Positions 31,841 to 43,531 of a stretch of 64,000 nucleotides of DNA are shown piece by piece. The DNA comes from Athripsodes cinereus. Taxonomy: Eukaryota > Arthropoda > Insecta > Trichoptera > Leptoceridae. The notes under the pieces were generated by a model. The model saw nothing but the letters and a program-made list of their open reading frames with translations, had not been told where the DNA came from and made no database searches. Positions within the stretch are counted from its first letter, which is position 1, and the number at the start of each line of letters is the position of its first letter. The stretch covers positions 14,193,572 through 14,257,571 of the forward strand of contig OX388325.1 in assembly GCA_947579605.1 (NCBI GenBank). The letters run 5' to 3'. The position numbers and the translations under genes were made by a program.

Positions 31841-32228
31841 ATGGAAAAAAGTGAATTTAGAGTGCTGATAAAACACTACTTTTTACGCAAAAAAACCATC
31901 ACGGAGACAAAGAAATGTCTTGATAACTATTATGGTGAATCTTCTCCGTCACTTAAGATAATATTTACAAGTGTTTAACTGAATTTCGTTGTGGTAGAAC
32001 GAGCACGAAAGACACTTCTCGATCAGGACGTCCAATTGAGGTAACCACTCCAAAAATGCTCATGAAAATCCACGATATTGTATTGAGAGATCGATGAATG
32101 AAGTTGAAAGGGGTAGCTAACACTTTAAACATCTCATATGAACGAGTTTTCATATCATTTCATGAAAATTTGGGTATTAAAAAGTTTTCAGCAAAATGGC
32201 TGCCGCATTTGTTGAAAATTGACCAAAA
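31841..32228 (+). pseudogene. Mariner transposase, N-terminal part
   Basis: Starts MEKSEFRVLIKHYFLRKKTI, the first helix-turn-helix of a mariner transposase, and continues to GESSPSLK. After a frameshift it reads GRTSTKDTSRSGRPIEVTTP, then HDIVLRDR, a stop, and MKLKGVANTLNISYERVF and KFSAKWLPHLLKIDQK, the second HTH and linker. At 32,233 it is cut by an LTR element. The C-terminal part resumes at 36,759. Confidence 0.88.
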
Positions 32229-32232
32229 ACGT

Positions 32233-33798
32233 TGATATGGGGTGGTTTTTGGCCGGTGATAAAAAAATTATCCAAAATATTTTTCGTAATAATATTCGGT
32301 CAGTAATAATAATACTAATTAAAAATGTCTAGATTTGTGCAAACTTGGTGACACATTCCAAAGCAGGTACCTACCGGACGTGATTCTATGAATCACATGT
32401 GGTCACCATTCGTCGCCGTCATTCGTGCCTCTCGCCAATCAACCCATAATGTTATGTTATAGGTCAGAGTGTGTGTTTGTTTGTATGTACATTGTAATCT
32501 AGATGTAAGCGTTCCTGTAGGTAGGTATAATATCAAAGGTGATATGAAATACTACCTACACGAACGTAGATACCAACATACATACACTCTCCTTACATTG
32601 TAACTAGTATGTAAGTGCTAGTTAGGTTGTCAGTATAGATTGGGGTTTTGTTTGAAAATGAGGGGGATAAAAAAAAATGAACCGTTATACTGTGGTGAAA
32701 TTGGACACTTTTTTTTATTTAATTATGAATTGAACTAATCGTGTGAGATGTGTTGCGTGGAATACGCTGGTTGTCTGCGAGTAAAGTACCCGGGCATACT
32801 AGCTAGTAACGCCGTATGTCCGGGTTAAAGATGCAGTATGTTGGCAAAGGGTGCGGTGTGAAGGCAGAGGGCGTGGGGGTAGCATCCCCTAAGCGGGCCA
32901 TCAGCGGCAGACCACAAAAACACTACCCGCCAGACCTCCGTGGAGAACGTTGCTCCCGCCCTTGTGTGGCGGAGCCAGCAAGATGGGACCCCGCGGTTTT
33001 CCGCCCAGGACGCCGGGTTCCAAAAACACTACCCGCCAGACCTCCGTGGAGAACGTTGCTCCCGCCCTTGTGTGGCGGAGCCAGCAAGATGGGACCCCGC
33101 GGTTTCCCGCCCAGGACGCCGGGTTTCACAACACTACCCGCCAGGCCTCCGTGGAGAGCGTTGCTCCTGCCCTTGTGTGGCGGAGCCGACGAGATGGGAC
33201 CCCGCCGTTTCCCGCCCAGGATGCCGGGTCCCAGGATGTAGCCTCTGGTGGGCGTGAAGGCCGCTGGCCTCGGACGGGTACCATTCTGAGGGCCATATCC
33301 CAGAATGCCATCGTGGGAAGGATTGCGCCTGTCTGCAGTTCAGCAGGCAGGACGATGCATCAGGGTGGTGTGAGCTGGGCTAGGGTGCCTAGGCTCCCAC
33401 CCAACGTGAGCGATTCTTGTGCGTCTGTGTTTTGGTTTTTTTTTTGATAGTGACAATTAATATTAATGTGTAGTGAAAAGACTGTGTATTTTATAATTTG
33501 GATAAAGACATATTTTAATCGGAATGAGGGGTAGGCTATAATTTAGATAGGAAACATTAGTTTTAAATGCCTTTATTTTTAATTTTGATAATCGTGTGTT
33601 TTTGTAAATAAATAGAAATATAAGTGTAAATAAACGCTTGTGTTTTCATCACCGCCCATAAATTTCACTGTAGTATGCCAATGTTGTTTTTTTTTTGTAA
33701 TTATTATTATGAATATATGAGATGAGTATTGTAGGTATATTATGTAAGTATCTCTTTTCTCTCTTTGCCTCCTTCCAGCTGAGAACGGGCCCTTGTCA
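32233..33798 (+). repeat. 5' LTR of non-coding LTR element
   Basis: Unusually long for an insect LTR. It has an AT-rich first half and a GC-rich module at 32,912-33,232 made of three ~106-bp tandem units, each with CACTACCCGCC, CCGTGGAGA, CTTGTGTGGCGGAGCC and GATGGGACCCCG. Open frames across this module are periodic by-products of the repeats and show no known domain. Confidence 0.9.
32912..33232. repeat. Three tandem GC-rich ~106-bp units inside LTR
   Basis: Unit starts are near 32,921, 33,027 and 33,132. The third unit is the most diverged. The same array is repeated in the other LTR at 35,868-36,188. Confidence 0.85.
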
Positions 33799-33802
33799 AA
33801 TT

Positions 33803-33822
33803 TGGCGCCTCAACAAATGGGG
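33803..33822 (+). other. Primer binding site candidate (tRNA-Lys type)
   Basis: Four bases after the LTR comes TGGCGCCTCAAC...GGGGC. TGGCGCC is the complement of the 3' end of Lys-type tRNAs used by many LTR elements. The later part is an imperfect match. Confidence 0.55.
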
Positions 33823-35170
33823 CACTTAGTGAAAAAATACATCCCTAAAGGGTGTATAATCACTTAAACGATCCCACGACTAATATCCCTGAGAGACAAG
33901 GATGCTGGAATGGGGGAAGAATTTTTTTATATTTGTATTGGCATATTACTTTGATTTGTTTTGGCGGTGATGTTGAATGTTTTTGGATAGTTTTGGTTAT
34001 TTTTCTGTAAAATAACCTGGCGCTCAAAACTGGATTGGTTGAATTAATTTTGTGTATTATTTTATAGGTGTACTGGTAGGTACTCGAAAATAATTTGTTT
34101 GTATTGTAGTGATAACAGTTCAAAATTTGTGTGGGAAAATGTGTAAATTTAATGTTTCAATTGTGTATAAAAATGAGATGATAGCAATTTATGTGAAATG
34201 TAAAAGTAGACTGTGTGTTATACGATATCTACGAGTATATGGGTAATATTCATTGTTGTTTTGTTTTTTTTTATATAATTAAATGCTAGTTATTTGTGAA
34301 TTTAACAAAGAGTTGCGCAAGGTGTAATCGAGTTTGTGAAATGGCGCGAATGGAAATGCGCGGGGAAAATACAGACACCGTGGTAGTATTAAAGCGCGCG
34401 GTTTTTTTTTGGGGAAAACGCGGGAAAATTGTGTACATGCGCGGAACTTAAGCATAGTTATGTATGGTGATACATGGTAGGGTATGTTTTGCAGAGTGAA
34501 AGAGAAGATGGGGTAAATGATAGGTATGTCGGCGAGGCGCTAGGTAGAAAAGAAGAATTTATAGAAGAGAGTAGAGGAAAGGGGTGTGTGTATTCAGGCA
34601 GCTTGTGTACGGGACGTGTGTTTCCCGGCAAAGCGTAGGGGCTTGATACACAGTGCGAGTTAAGAGGTAGAAGAGAGTTAGAGGGATGAAAGGGCTATTC
34701 GAACTTTGGGCTGATAGCCTGGCCGCCTTGGTATAAGGGGTTGGAGTTCCCAGTGGTTGTGAAAGCCGGTTGAGGTATAGTTGTGATGATTTGGAGGATA
34801 GAGGATGGATCAAGCAAGAGGGCTGGTCGGAGACGTGAGAGTGGGAGGTTGAGAAGTGTGCCGACATCACCTGGAGAATACCATGAGATGTGTATTGTGA
34901 ATGAGAGAACCATGTATGCCTACATACCTATTCATAAATACTTCGTTGTAAATTTTGCCATTGTTTGTGTCCGAATTGTTAATTATGAGCTGAAGAACGG
35001 GTTAATATACAAATGGAATGAGATAGAAAATGAATAAATATTAATTGTTGGAGTACCTACCTTTCCCGTGATACACCTAGAATTGGTTTTGCTAATTGTA
35101 AAATTTGTGTTTAATTATGTGTGGATAGGCGAGAGAACAGAAAGTTTTTTTTTTGGATAATTTTTTTATC

Positions 35171-35182
35171 AAAAGAGGGGGG
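35171..35182 (+). other. Polypurine tract candidate
   Basis: AAAAGAGGGGGG lies six bases before the 3' LTR, the expected primer for plus-strand DNA synthesis. Confidence 0.6.
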
Positions 35183-35188
35183 TCGAGT

Positions 35189-36754
35189 TGATATGGGGTG
35201 GTTTTTGGCCGGTGATAAAAAAATTATCCAAAATATTTTTCGTAATAATATTCGGTCAGTAATAATAATACTAATTAAAAATGTCTAGATTTGTGCAAAC
35301 TTGGTGACACATTCCAAAGCAGGTACCTACCGGACGTGATTCTATGAATCACATGTGGTCACCATTCGTCGCCGTCATTCGTGCCTCTCGCCAATCAACC
35401 CATAATGTTATGTTATAGGTCAGAGTGTGTGTTTGTTTGTATGTACATTGTAATCTAGATGTAAGCGTTCCTGTAGGTAGGTATAATATCAAAGGTGATA
35501 TGAAATACTACCTACACGAACGTAGATACCAACATACATACACTCTCCTTACATTGTAACTAGTATGTAAGTGCTAGTTAGGTTGTCAGTATAGATTGGG
35601 GTTTTGTTTGAAAATGAGGGGGATAAAAAAAAATGAACCGTTATACTGTGGTGAAATTGGACACTTTTTTTTATTTAATTATGAATTGAACTAATCGTGT
35701 GAGATGTGTTGCGTGGAATACGCTGGTTGTCTGCGAGTAAAGTACCCGGGCATACTAGCTAGTAACGCCGTATGTCCGGGTTAAAGATGCAGTATGTTGG
35801 CAAAGGGTGCGGTGTGAAGGCAGAGGGCGTGGGGGTAGCATCCCCTAAGCGGGCCATCAGCGGCAGACCACAAAAACACTACCCGCCAGACCTCCGTGGA
35901 GAACGTTGCTCCCGCCCTTGTGTGGCGGAGCCAGCAAGATGGGACCCCGCGGTTTTCCGCCCAGGACGCCGGGTTCCAAAAACACTACCCGCCAGACCTC
36001 CGTGGAGAACGTTGCTCCCGCCCTTGTGTGGCGGAGCCAGCAAGATGGGACCCCGCGGTTTCCCGCCCAGGACGCCGGGTTTCACAACACTACCCGCCAG
36101 GCCTCCGTGGAGAGCGTTGCTCCTGCCCTTGTGTGGCGGAGCCGACGAGATGGGACCCCGCCGTTTCCCGCCCAGGATGCCGGGTCCCAGGATGTAGCCT
36201 CTGGTGGGCGTGAAGGCCGCTGGCCTCGGACGGGTACCATTCTGAGGGCCATATCCCAGAATGCCATCGTGGGAAGGATTGCGCCTGTCTGCAGTTCAGC
36301 AGGCAGGACGATGCATCAGGGTGGTGTGAGCTGGGCTAGGGTGCCTAGGCTCCCACCCAACGTGAGCGATTCTTGTGCGTCTGTGTTTTGGTTTTTTTTT
36401 TGATAGTGACAATTAATATTAATGTGTAGTGAAAAGACTGTGTATTTTATAATTTGGATAAAGACATATTTTAATCGGAATGAGGGGTAGGCTATAATTT
36501 AGATAGGAAACATTAGTTTTAAATGCCTTTATTTTTAATTTTGATAATCGTGTGTTTTTGTAAATAAATAGAAATATAAGTGTAAATAAACGCTTGTGTT
36601 TTCATCACCGCCCATAAATTTCACTGTAGTATGCCAATGTTGTTTTTTTTTTGTAATTATTATTATGAATATATGAGATGAGTATTGTAGGTATATTATG
36701 TAAGTATCTCTTTTCTCTCTTTGCCTCCTTCCAGCTGAGAACGGGCCCTTGTCA
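35189..36754 (+). repeat. 3' LTR of non-coding LTR element
   Basis: Same length as the 5' LTR, offset 2,956 bases, with the same GC-rich triplicated module. Confidence 0.9.
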
Positions 36755-36758
36755 ACGT

Positions 36759-37175
36759 GAATGAATGACACTTTTCCAGGTTAATTTTCGACTGTTTAAA
36801 CGAAATTCTGATGAATTTTTACACAGTTTCATCACTGTAGATAAAAAAAGGATTCATCTTTACACACCAGAAACAAAATAATAACCAAGCAGCGGGTGGA
36901 AGCTGGTGGAAGTGCTCCGAAGAAGGTCAAGGTGGTTCCATCAGCAGGCAAAGCTATGGCTAAGGTTTTTTGGGACGCACAAGGTACAGTCTTAATTGAT
37001 TTCCTCTCAAAGGAAAAATAATTAATCTTGAGTATAACTCTACACTTTTGGTCCAGTTGAATCAATAAACCAAAGCAAAACGGCATCATCTTGCCAAGAA
37101 GAAAATCCTGTTTCACTACGATAATGCTTCTGCTCATTCTTCCGCCACTATATTTTCCTTACCTGGTTCTCAGTG
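36759..37175 (+). pseudogene. Mariner transposase, C-terminal part
   Basis: Continues the relic at 31,841-32,228: RLFKRNSDEFLHSFITVD (the first catalytic Asp), LYTPETK, then after frame changes SSAPKKVKVVPSAGKAMAKV, FWDAQGTVLIDFLSK and LFHYDNASAHSS with the second catalytic Asp. The segment with the third Asp is missing, since similarity ends at about 37,170. It has multiple stops and is non-functional. Confidence 0.85.
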
Positions 37176-37365
37176 AATCCTACCTTTAAATTTAAAGGTG
37201 TATGTTTTTTATCGGCCTATATTATAATTTATGTAGTATAGAATTATTTTGTTTGTTCTTTTTAATAAACTATTTTTATTATTATTTATTTTATTTTATT
37301 CTTCACTGTACATTGGTTACAATATTACAAAATAAAACAGTTTTATATAAATATCGGTTATGTAT

Positions 37366-38285
37366 CATTCCAAACAAAAACAACCAAAAAATGGAAAAGT
37401 CGTTGCTCGATGTTTTTGATTTTTTTTTACTTTGCCTATTAATTGCCTGATATATTGAGACTTTAAAACAAGTATTTTTTTTTTACTCTCGTAATTTTTT
37501 TTGGCGGCCATTTTTCTAACGTTCCGTGGGTGATTTTAAGTGAAAATAGATCTTTAGAAAAATTATTGTATATTTTTTATTTATTAACATATCGAGATAG
37601 TTTGAAAATATATATTTTAAGTACAAAATTTTCTAGCTCAAAAATATTTTTGATCATCAGAATCTATCGAAAAATTACTAAATTTTGCTTCAAATATACA
37701 ATTCCATAATTGAAAATTTCTCATTTTTGCATCATTATTTCAGAATGAAAACAACAAATATCATAATTCATATTTTTTATTTACAGAGATATTTTATGTC
37801 ACTATCCTCAGATGCAATGCAGATGAATTTAAGTTAGTCCTCATTTTTCTATAACTAGTCAAACTTTGCTCTTATGTGAAAAAATGCAAATTTTGAAACC
37901 AAATATCTGAAAAGGGACTCAATGTTTTCTTTTGAAAATTTTGTAAAACATTAACCGTATTCTTATTGGTAAGTGGCAGGAATTATATGAGTGATATCGG
38001 AGCGGTTTTTGGGATATAGAGTTTTCCCCGCAGGCTGTTTTTGTAAAAAGAAATCAATACAAAATCCGTAATATTTTTTTTGTTTGTAACCGTAGCGAAA
38101 TAATTTACAAAACATTATATTAAGTATTGATGAGTCTATATTTTGGTATTTATTGATATTCTGTTATATATTTTGATAAATACCAAAAAACTCATCTCAA
38201 GGTCATTATATGTTTAATGAAAAAAGGTAATTTTTACTCGAAATTTCTACAGTTAATAAATCACAAAAATTATTTTGATGTAGTA
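37366..38285. repeat. Single arm of the 11.5-13.7 kb foldback family
   Basis: Runs parallel to the left arm of the foldback element from CATTCCAAACAAAAACAACC to CATCTCAAGGTCATTATATG, diverged but alignable throughout. It lacks the 160-bp LINE-like insert and the facing second arm, so it is a solo or broken copy. It ends about 50 bases beyond the terminal codons of the first zinc-finger gene. Confidence 0.75.
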
Positions 38286-38377
38286 AAATAACCAGATCGA
38301 CATAACTGAATCATCTAAATATAACGCAGTGTCCTTTAATGAGCCACAAAAAAATCAAAGTCAAAAAACTTTTTCAT

Positions 38378-39989
38378 TCAAATATTACACCCAAAGGGTT
38401 TTACACAACTGTGGATTCTTTTATGCGTACGCAAAGAGCCAGACCTAGTAAATTTTTTCATACAAACATTACACTCAAAAGGTTTTTCCCCACTATGGAT
38501 TATTTTATGCGCCTGCAAAGTACCAGTCTGATTAAATTTCTTCATGCAAATATTACACTCAAAAGGTTTTTCTCCACTGTGAATACTTTTATGCCTATGT
38601 AAATGACTAGAATTAATAAATTTTTTCATACAAATATTACACTCAAAAGGTTTTTCACCACTGTGAATCCTTTCATGTCTCTTCAAAGAATCAGATTTAT
38701 TAAATTTTTTCCTACAAATATTACACTCAAAAGGTTTTTCACCACTGTGAATCATTTTATGTATCTTCAAAGAATTAAGAGTGATTAAAAGAAATTCTAC
38801 AAATATTACACTCAAAAGGTTTTTCACCACTGTGGATCCTTTTATGCGTCTGCAAAGAATCAGTCCGATTAATTTTTTTCATACAAATATTACACTCAAA
38901 AGGTTTTTCACCACTGTGAATCCTTTTATGTTTCTTCAAAGAATCAGAATTATTAATTTTTTTCCTACAAATCTTACACTCAAAAGGTTTTTCACCACTG
39001 TGGATTCTTTTATGCGTCTGCAAAGAACCAGACCTAGTAAATTTTTTCATACAAATATTACACTCAAAAGGTTTTTCACCACTGTGGATCCTTTTATGCG
39101 TCTGCAAAGAATCAGTCCGATTAAATTTTTTCATACAAATATTACACTCAAAAGGTTTTTCACCACTGTGAATCCTTTTATGTTTCTTCAAAGAATCAGA
39201 TTTATTAAATTTTTTCCTACAAATCTTACACTCAAAAGGTTTTTCACCACTGTGGATTCTTTTATGCGTCTGCAAAGAACCAGACCTAGTAAATTTTTTC
39301 ATACAAATATTGCACTCGAAAGGTTTTTCACCACTGTGAATCCTTTTATGTTTCTTCAAAGAATCAGATTTATTAAATTTTTTCATACAAATATTACACT
39401 CAAAAGGTTTTTCACCACTGTGGATCCTTTTATGCGTCTGCAAAGAACCAGTCTGATTAAATTTTTTCATACAAATATTGCACTCAAAAGGTTTTTCACC
39501 ACTGTGGATTCTTTTATGCGTCTGTAAAGAACCAGACCTAGTAAATTTTTTCATACAAATATTACACTCTAAAGATTTCACATATTTCGTTCCATCATTC
39601 GTAGTCACACTATAAACATTTCTGCGTCTCTTTGCATGAGTTTGATGACTTGTTCCTGGTACACACTCTGTAATCGTTGAAGATGTACTGGCCACTGTCA
39701 CATTGTTAGCTCTCTCGCATTCACCTTTTATATCTAGTTCATGTATATCAATATCACCATACGGAACTGCATATCCAATGTCACTCATTTCTTCCTGCAC
39801 AGGTTCACGTTTCACTTTGATGTTCGCCAAAGAGGTTTCGATTTCATCATCCTCCGTGACACGTTTTAGCATGTCACACAAGACGCACTTTTCCTGTTGG
39901 CAATTTGTAATGTTGTGTTCACCAGTACTGGTTCCCTCCATCATGCCTCGTGATTTGAAACTGGCCACAATATCAATATCAGAACGCAC
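38378..39989 (-). CDS. C2H2 zinc-finger protein 1, frameshifted near 38,790
   Basis: Probably a nuclear DNA-binding protein. The frame opens at 39,989, but the second of two Mets at 39,944 aligns with the starts of the paralogues at 51 and 53 kb. The N-terminal ~125 residues hold a Cys cluster (NCQQEKCVLCDML), VKREPVQEE and VPYGDIDIHELDIKGECERA, shared with both paralogues. Then come nine C2H2 fingers of 28 residues with HSGEKPFEC linkers. A one-base shift near 38,790 breaks finger ten. Four more fingers follow in the other frame, for 14 in all, ending CVKPFGCNI. Fingers 4-9 repeat as a three-finger block (TRSGSLQ, NKSDSLK or NNSDSLK, NRTDSLQ). Two fingers have Ile for the core Phe. It could be a 404-residue protein as it stands, a pseudogene, or a sequencing error. 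Confidence 0.85.
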
Positions 39990-40190
39990 TTATTTAATTA
40001 AAATGTATCCAAATGAAGTCACTAGGATATTTGTGTATCTAATTACTTAATTAGTACATGTTGATATTATTAGCAGCGTGTTTAAAAGTAAACAAACGTG
40101 CGACACGCACGTAGTCAGGATGACAGTTTATTATAAAAGGAAACATAGACAACAGAGTGGTACATCATAGACTTTAATACTATATACCTA
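39990..40190. promoter_or_regulatory. Upstream region shared by the zinc-finger paralogues
   Basis: Read on the minus strand, TAGTGACTTCAT, ACATTTTAATT and TGATATTGATATTGTGGCC precede the start. Very similar words in the same order precede the starts of the genes at 51,089 and 53,439. The gene copies were therefore duplicated with their 5' flank. No TATA box or initiator was assigned. Confidence 0.45.
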
Positions 40191-41020
40191 CCTAGACGGC
40201 ACTTTCCGTTTCCGTTTGCTGGTTGGCAAAACATTGATTTCTGCGGTACGTTTCCTAGACGGTTCCTCGTGTTTCGTTATAAAATGCTCGTTTATACCTT
40301 ATTTTATACTTTTGAATTAATGTATTTATAATACCAAGGAGTTGTTTAGTGTTTGGTGTTAATTATAATCCGGTTTTTCTTTTTGTTTTAAGTTTGGTGT
40401 GGTTTTAAAATTTTATTGACTCTTTACAGTAGTTAATAGTTTTAATATTAAATTAATCATAGTTATTTTATTGATATACTTTTTTTGCTAATCAATGAAA
40501 TAATCTTTATCGGACTCCAAATTTATTTAAGTATATTTTAACAGATATAAAATTAGGATTCACTTTATACATCTAGCCGAAGGTAGATTTAGAATTGAAC
40601 AATTGGCTTCAATCAAACCCCCTTTTTTTGGTCGAACACTAACAATGATTGCAAAGTGTCTTTAAATTCAGCAGTTGGTAGGAATTACTTTCAAAGTAAA
40701 TAACACACTTTTTTTCAATCAAGTAAAAAAATTTAAATTGTCTGTAATAAGCAAAGATATACTATATAGGTAATTCAAAGAAAAAATCGCGTTTGGGCAT
40801 ACTCTTTTAAAACTGTCCATTAAGGCATTAAAATTGTAGTTTGGAATTTTTATTGGCATGTGATATTATTCTTTAAGAATTCAATTTTAATATTTGATAC
40901 TAAGAATCACTTTATAAAATGGTTATGATGTCATTATGAGCAGTTTATTCTGGAAATGTCAAAACATTTATGAATTCACATGTCCCTTTTTGAATATGCA
41001 ACGACGAAGTGCCGTCTAGG
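40191..41020. mobile_element. TA-flanked inverted-repeat element
   Basis: The ends are CCTAGACGGCACTT and its exact complement, with TA on both sides (40,189-40,190 and 41,021-41,022). It is 830 bp, AT-rich and without a gene. TA duplication suggests a non-autonomous Tc1/mariner-type element, but the inverted repeat is only 14 bp. Confidence 0.6.
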
Positions 41021-41049
41021 TATAATTAGTATTAAGGGGCCCCTTTTGC

Positions 41050-41470
41050 AAAAACGATAAAACATTCAATTTTCAACAAGTTTGTTACACAAACTCTCAA
41101 AACTTGTTGACCCTACGAACATTTTGATTTGATAAAATATGAAAACAATTATTAATTACCAATATCAAACTTTGATTAAAAAAAAAACTCGTTTTTAGCT
41201 TCATAGTATTTGTTTATAAAAAAGCATATTTCTAAAAATCGAATTCGGGGGTGTGTTTGGTACATAAATGCACGAGAATCCTAAAAATTTTCACATATTT
41301 ATTTTAATATTGAGAATATTTAGATAGTTATTACAATTATAGAGCAAAAAAAAAATCTATTTTTTTGTTTTTTCCATGGATATTGACCGACTTAAAAAAT
41401 TTTTTTTTAATAAAATTTCTCATATTTTGAAACCAAAAATCACCACATGAACTTAATTTTTTGTAGTCTA
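41050..41470. repeat. Inverted copy of hAT-element interior
   Basis: The complement of this stretch matches 14,930-15,080 and 15,430-15,690. Landmarks are AAAAGCATATTTCTAAAAAT, GGGGGTGTGTTTGG and TGGATATTGACC. It lacks the LINE insert found between the two halves there, so it shows the uninterrupted order. Confidence 0.65.
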
Positions 41471-42111
41471 AAAAAAGTATGCTAAAATCTATAGTATTTA
41501 TGGAGTCCCTTTGGTATCTTTTAAAGCGAAAAGAAAATTTAAATTGTATTGAACGTCGCTCCCCCACAGCGTGCGCGTACCTAGCGTCAACTAGGTTGTG
41601 TACATCTGTTACGCGATACTCTGAGTGTCGTGCGCCGGTGACTCGCAAAATTGGGAAAAAGTAAGAAAAATCAAATACTGTTATTAGAACATCGTGTGTG
41701 ACATCATTCGATAGCCCAGTAAATTTCATACATATGTAGAGTTGAATCATTGCAATGCGGGCACCGTAACGGAAGTTACGGATTTTAATGTGTTTTTCCT
41801 GATTTTGCGAGTCTACGCGCGTGTGTAAGACACTCTCTTACATGCGCGGCCGGTTGTGTTGAAGCATCACACCGCCTCACGCAGCGAGTGACTGCGTGGA
41901 GAGGCGGGTTGTATTTCATGTGATGAAAGGTTGATAATATTAATATTGTAATTGTTTGAATATATCAAGTTTTGGATATAAGTTTGCTATGAATGTGTAA
42001 ATATGTCAATATGAACAAGTGTACGAGTGAGAAGTACGGAAGTTCGTCATCGTTGTAATATGTTATATGCGTTCGATACATGATATGTGAACATGTTTGA
42101 ATGAGAGCGTG
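41471..42111. other. Non-coding flank of LINE insertion
   Basis: A mixed stretch with a GC-richer part (about 41,820-41,920). No gene or element end was recognised. Confidence 0.45.
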
Positions 42112-43531
42112 TATGTTCGGCACTTTCCCATCGATTTGGAAAAAGGCATGTATTATTCCTCTCCCAAAAAAGACTGTGCCTTCCTCAGAAAAGGACTATC
42201 GCCCCATTTCAATCCTTCCCATGTTCTCTAAAGTCATAGAAAAAGTTGTGCACGAACAACTGTCGAATCACCTTACATCCAACAGCATCCTTTCTCAGTT
42301 TCAATCCGGTTTCCGTACTGGCCATAGTACAACAACTGCCCTCGTCAAGGTCACGGATGACATTCGAGGCGCTATGGAAAACAAAAAACTCACACTGCTT
42401 ATATTACTTGACTTCAGTAGCGCCTTTAATTCCGTTGATTTCGACATACTTCTTGCCAGACTCAAACACTATGGTCTCTCTGAGTCGGCACTCTCTTGGT
42501 TTAACTCATATCTAAGGGACAGACAGCAATGTATCAAATCTTCCGATAACTCGACATCTGATTGGTTGCCATTGTTGGCAGGTGTTCCGCAAGGAGGAAT
42601 TCTTTCCCCTCTATTATTTTCACTATTTATCAACTCTGCGATCGAACACCTTATTGTCCAATACCATCTTTATGCTGATGATATTCAAATATACTCACAT
42701 TTCGACCCGGATCAGGCCTCAATCGCATTCCATCACATGAACGATGAATTGGACCGCATCGCTCGTTGGGCGCAGCAAAATGGACTCCTTCTTAACCCAT
42801 CAAAGTCCCAAGCAATACTAATAGGCAGTCACCGCCTACTTCCCAAGCTTAATACCTCTTCTCTCCCTACTATAACTCTTAACAGCACAATTATCCCTTT
42901 CTCAAAGAAAGTAAAAAATCTTGGTGTACTTTTTGATCAATGTCTGTCTTGGGGTCTGCAGGTCAATGACATAAGCCGTAAATTTTTCTTTAGCCTTCAC
43001 TCACTTAACCGCCACAAACATTTCCTTCCAAAATCAACCAAAATTATCTTGTGTCATTCATTGTTATTACCGCTTATAGACTATGCAGATGTGGCCTACA
43101 TGGATCTCACCAATGAACTGAATTCCAAACTTGAAAGATTGCAAAATATATGCATTCGTTTTGTATTCAACCTAAAAAAGTTTGACCATATATCATCCTA
43201 CAGAAACGAGCTTAAATGGATAACTATCTTACAACGACGCAATCTTCACGTTCTTTCTCTGCTTTTTAATGTCCTTTCTAACCCATCTTCTCCTAATTAT
43301 CTCAAGACTAATTTTACCCCACTAGCATCTCATGGCTTACCTCTCCGTTCTGGTGCCCAACGCACGCTATCTATCCCAACTCATCGCACTTCTTTTTTCA
43401 CAACTTCGTTTACTACACATGCTGCTCGATTGTGGAACGGTCTTCCTTTACATATCAGACTCGCACCAACTATCTCAATCTTCAAGAATAAGGTGAAGCA
43501 TTTCTACCTCACTCCTACTTCCACGCCATAA
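42101..43531 (+). CDS. CR1-type LINE reverse transcriptase, open but 5'-truncated
   Basis: The frame runs 476 codons; the first five or six derive from flanking DNA. It starts at FGTFPSIWKKACIIPLPKK and passes DYRPISILPMFSKVIEKVV, FQSGFRTGHSTTTAL, LLDFSSAFNSVDFDILLARL, GVPQGGILSPLLFS and the catalytic YHLYADDIQIYSHF. It ends in the thumb and C-terminal region (LERLQNICIRFVFNLKKFDH). The endonuclease is missing. Unlike the related minus-strand copy at 8-9.2 kb it has no internal stop, so it is the younger insertion. It is a fragment without its own ORF1, promoter or endonuclease. Confidence 0.88.
   Translation: MRACMFGTFPSIWKKACIIPLPKKTVPSSEKDYRPISILPMFSKVIEKVVHEQLSNHLTSNSILSQFQSGFRTGHSTTTALVKVTDDIRGAMENKKLTLLILLDFSSAFNSVDFDILLARLKHYGLSESALSWFNSYLRDRQQCIKSSDNSTSDWLPLLAGVPQGGILSPLLFSLFINSAIEHLIVQYHLYADDIQIYSHFDPDQASIAFHHMNDELDRIARWAQQNGLLLNPSKSQAILIGSHRLLPKLNTSSLPTITLNSTIIPFSKKVKNLGVLFDQCLSWGLQVNDISRKFFFSLHSLNRHKHFLPKSTKIILCHSLLLPLIDYADVAYMDLTNELNSKLERLQNICIRFVFNLKKFDHISSYRNELKWITILQRRNLHVLSLLFNVLSNPSSPNYLKTNFTPLASHGLPLRSGAQRTLSIPTHRTSFFTTSFTTHAARLWNGLPLHIRLAPTISIFKNKVKHFYLTPTSTP

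Larger units (their letters stand above)
32233..36754 (+). mobile_element. Non-coding LTR retrotransposon (LARD-like) with 4-bp duplication
   Basis: Two 1,566-bp direct repeats bound a 1,390-bp interior. Each repeat begins TGATATGGGG and ends CTTGTCA, and the whole is flanked by ACGT (32,229-32,232 and 36,755-36,758). A primer-binding-like site and a purine tract are in the expected places for the plus strand. The interior (33,799-35,188) has no gag or pol frame, so the element must be moved by another element's enzymes. The insertion split a mariner transposase gene. The LTRs show no difference in the stretches compared. Confidence 0.9.

Noticed and set aside
32816..33447. Overlapping open frames rich in Pro, Arg and Gly in the LTR (and again at 35,772-36,403)
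   Set aside because: They follow from the GC-rich tandem units in all frames and both strands. They show no domain and lie inside an LTR.
38781..39527. Long plus-strand open frame of 248 codons across zinc-finger gene 1
   Set aside because: It is the complement of the zinc-finger array and repeats a 28-residue nonsense motif with the same period. The minus-strand frame encodes proper C2H2 fingers.
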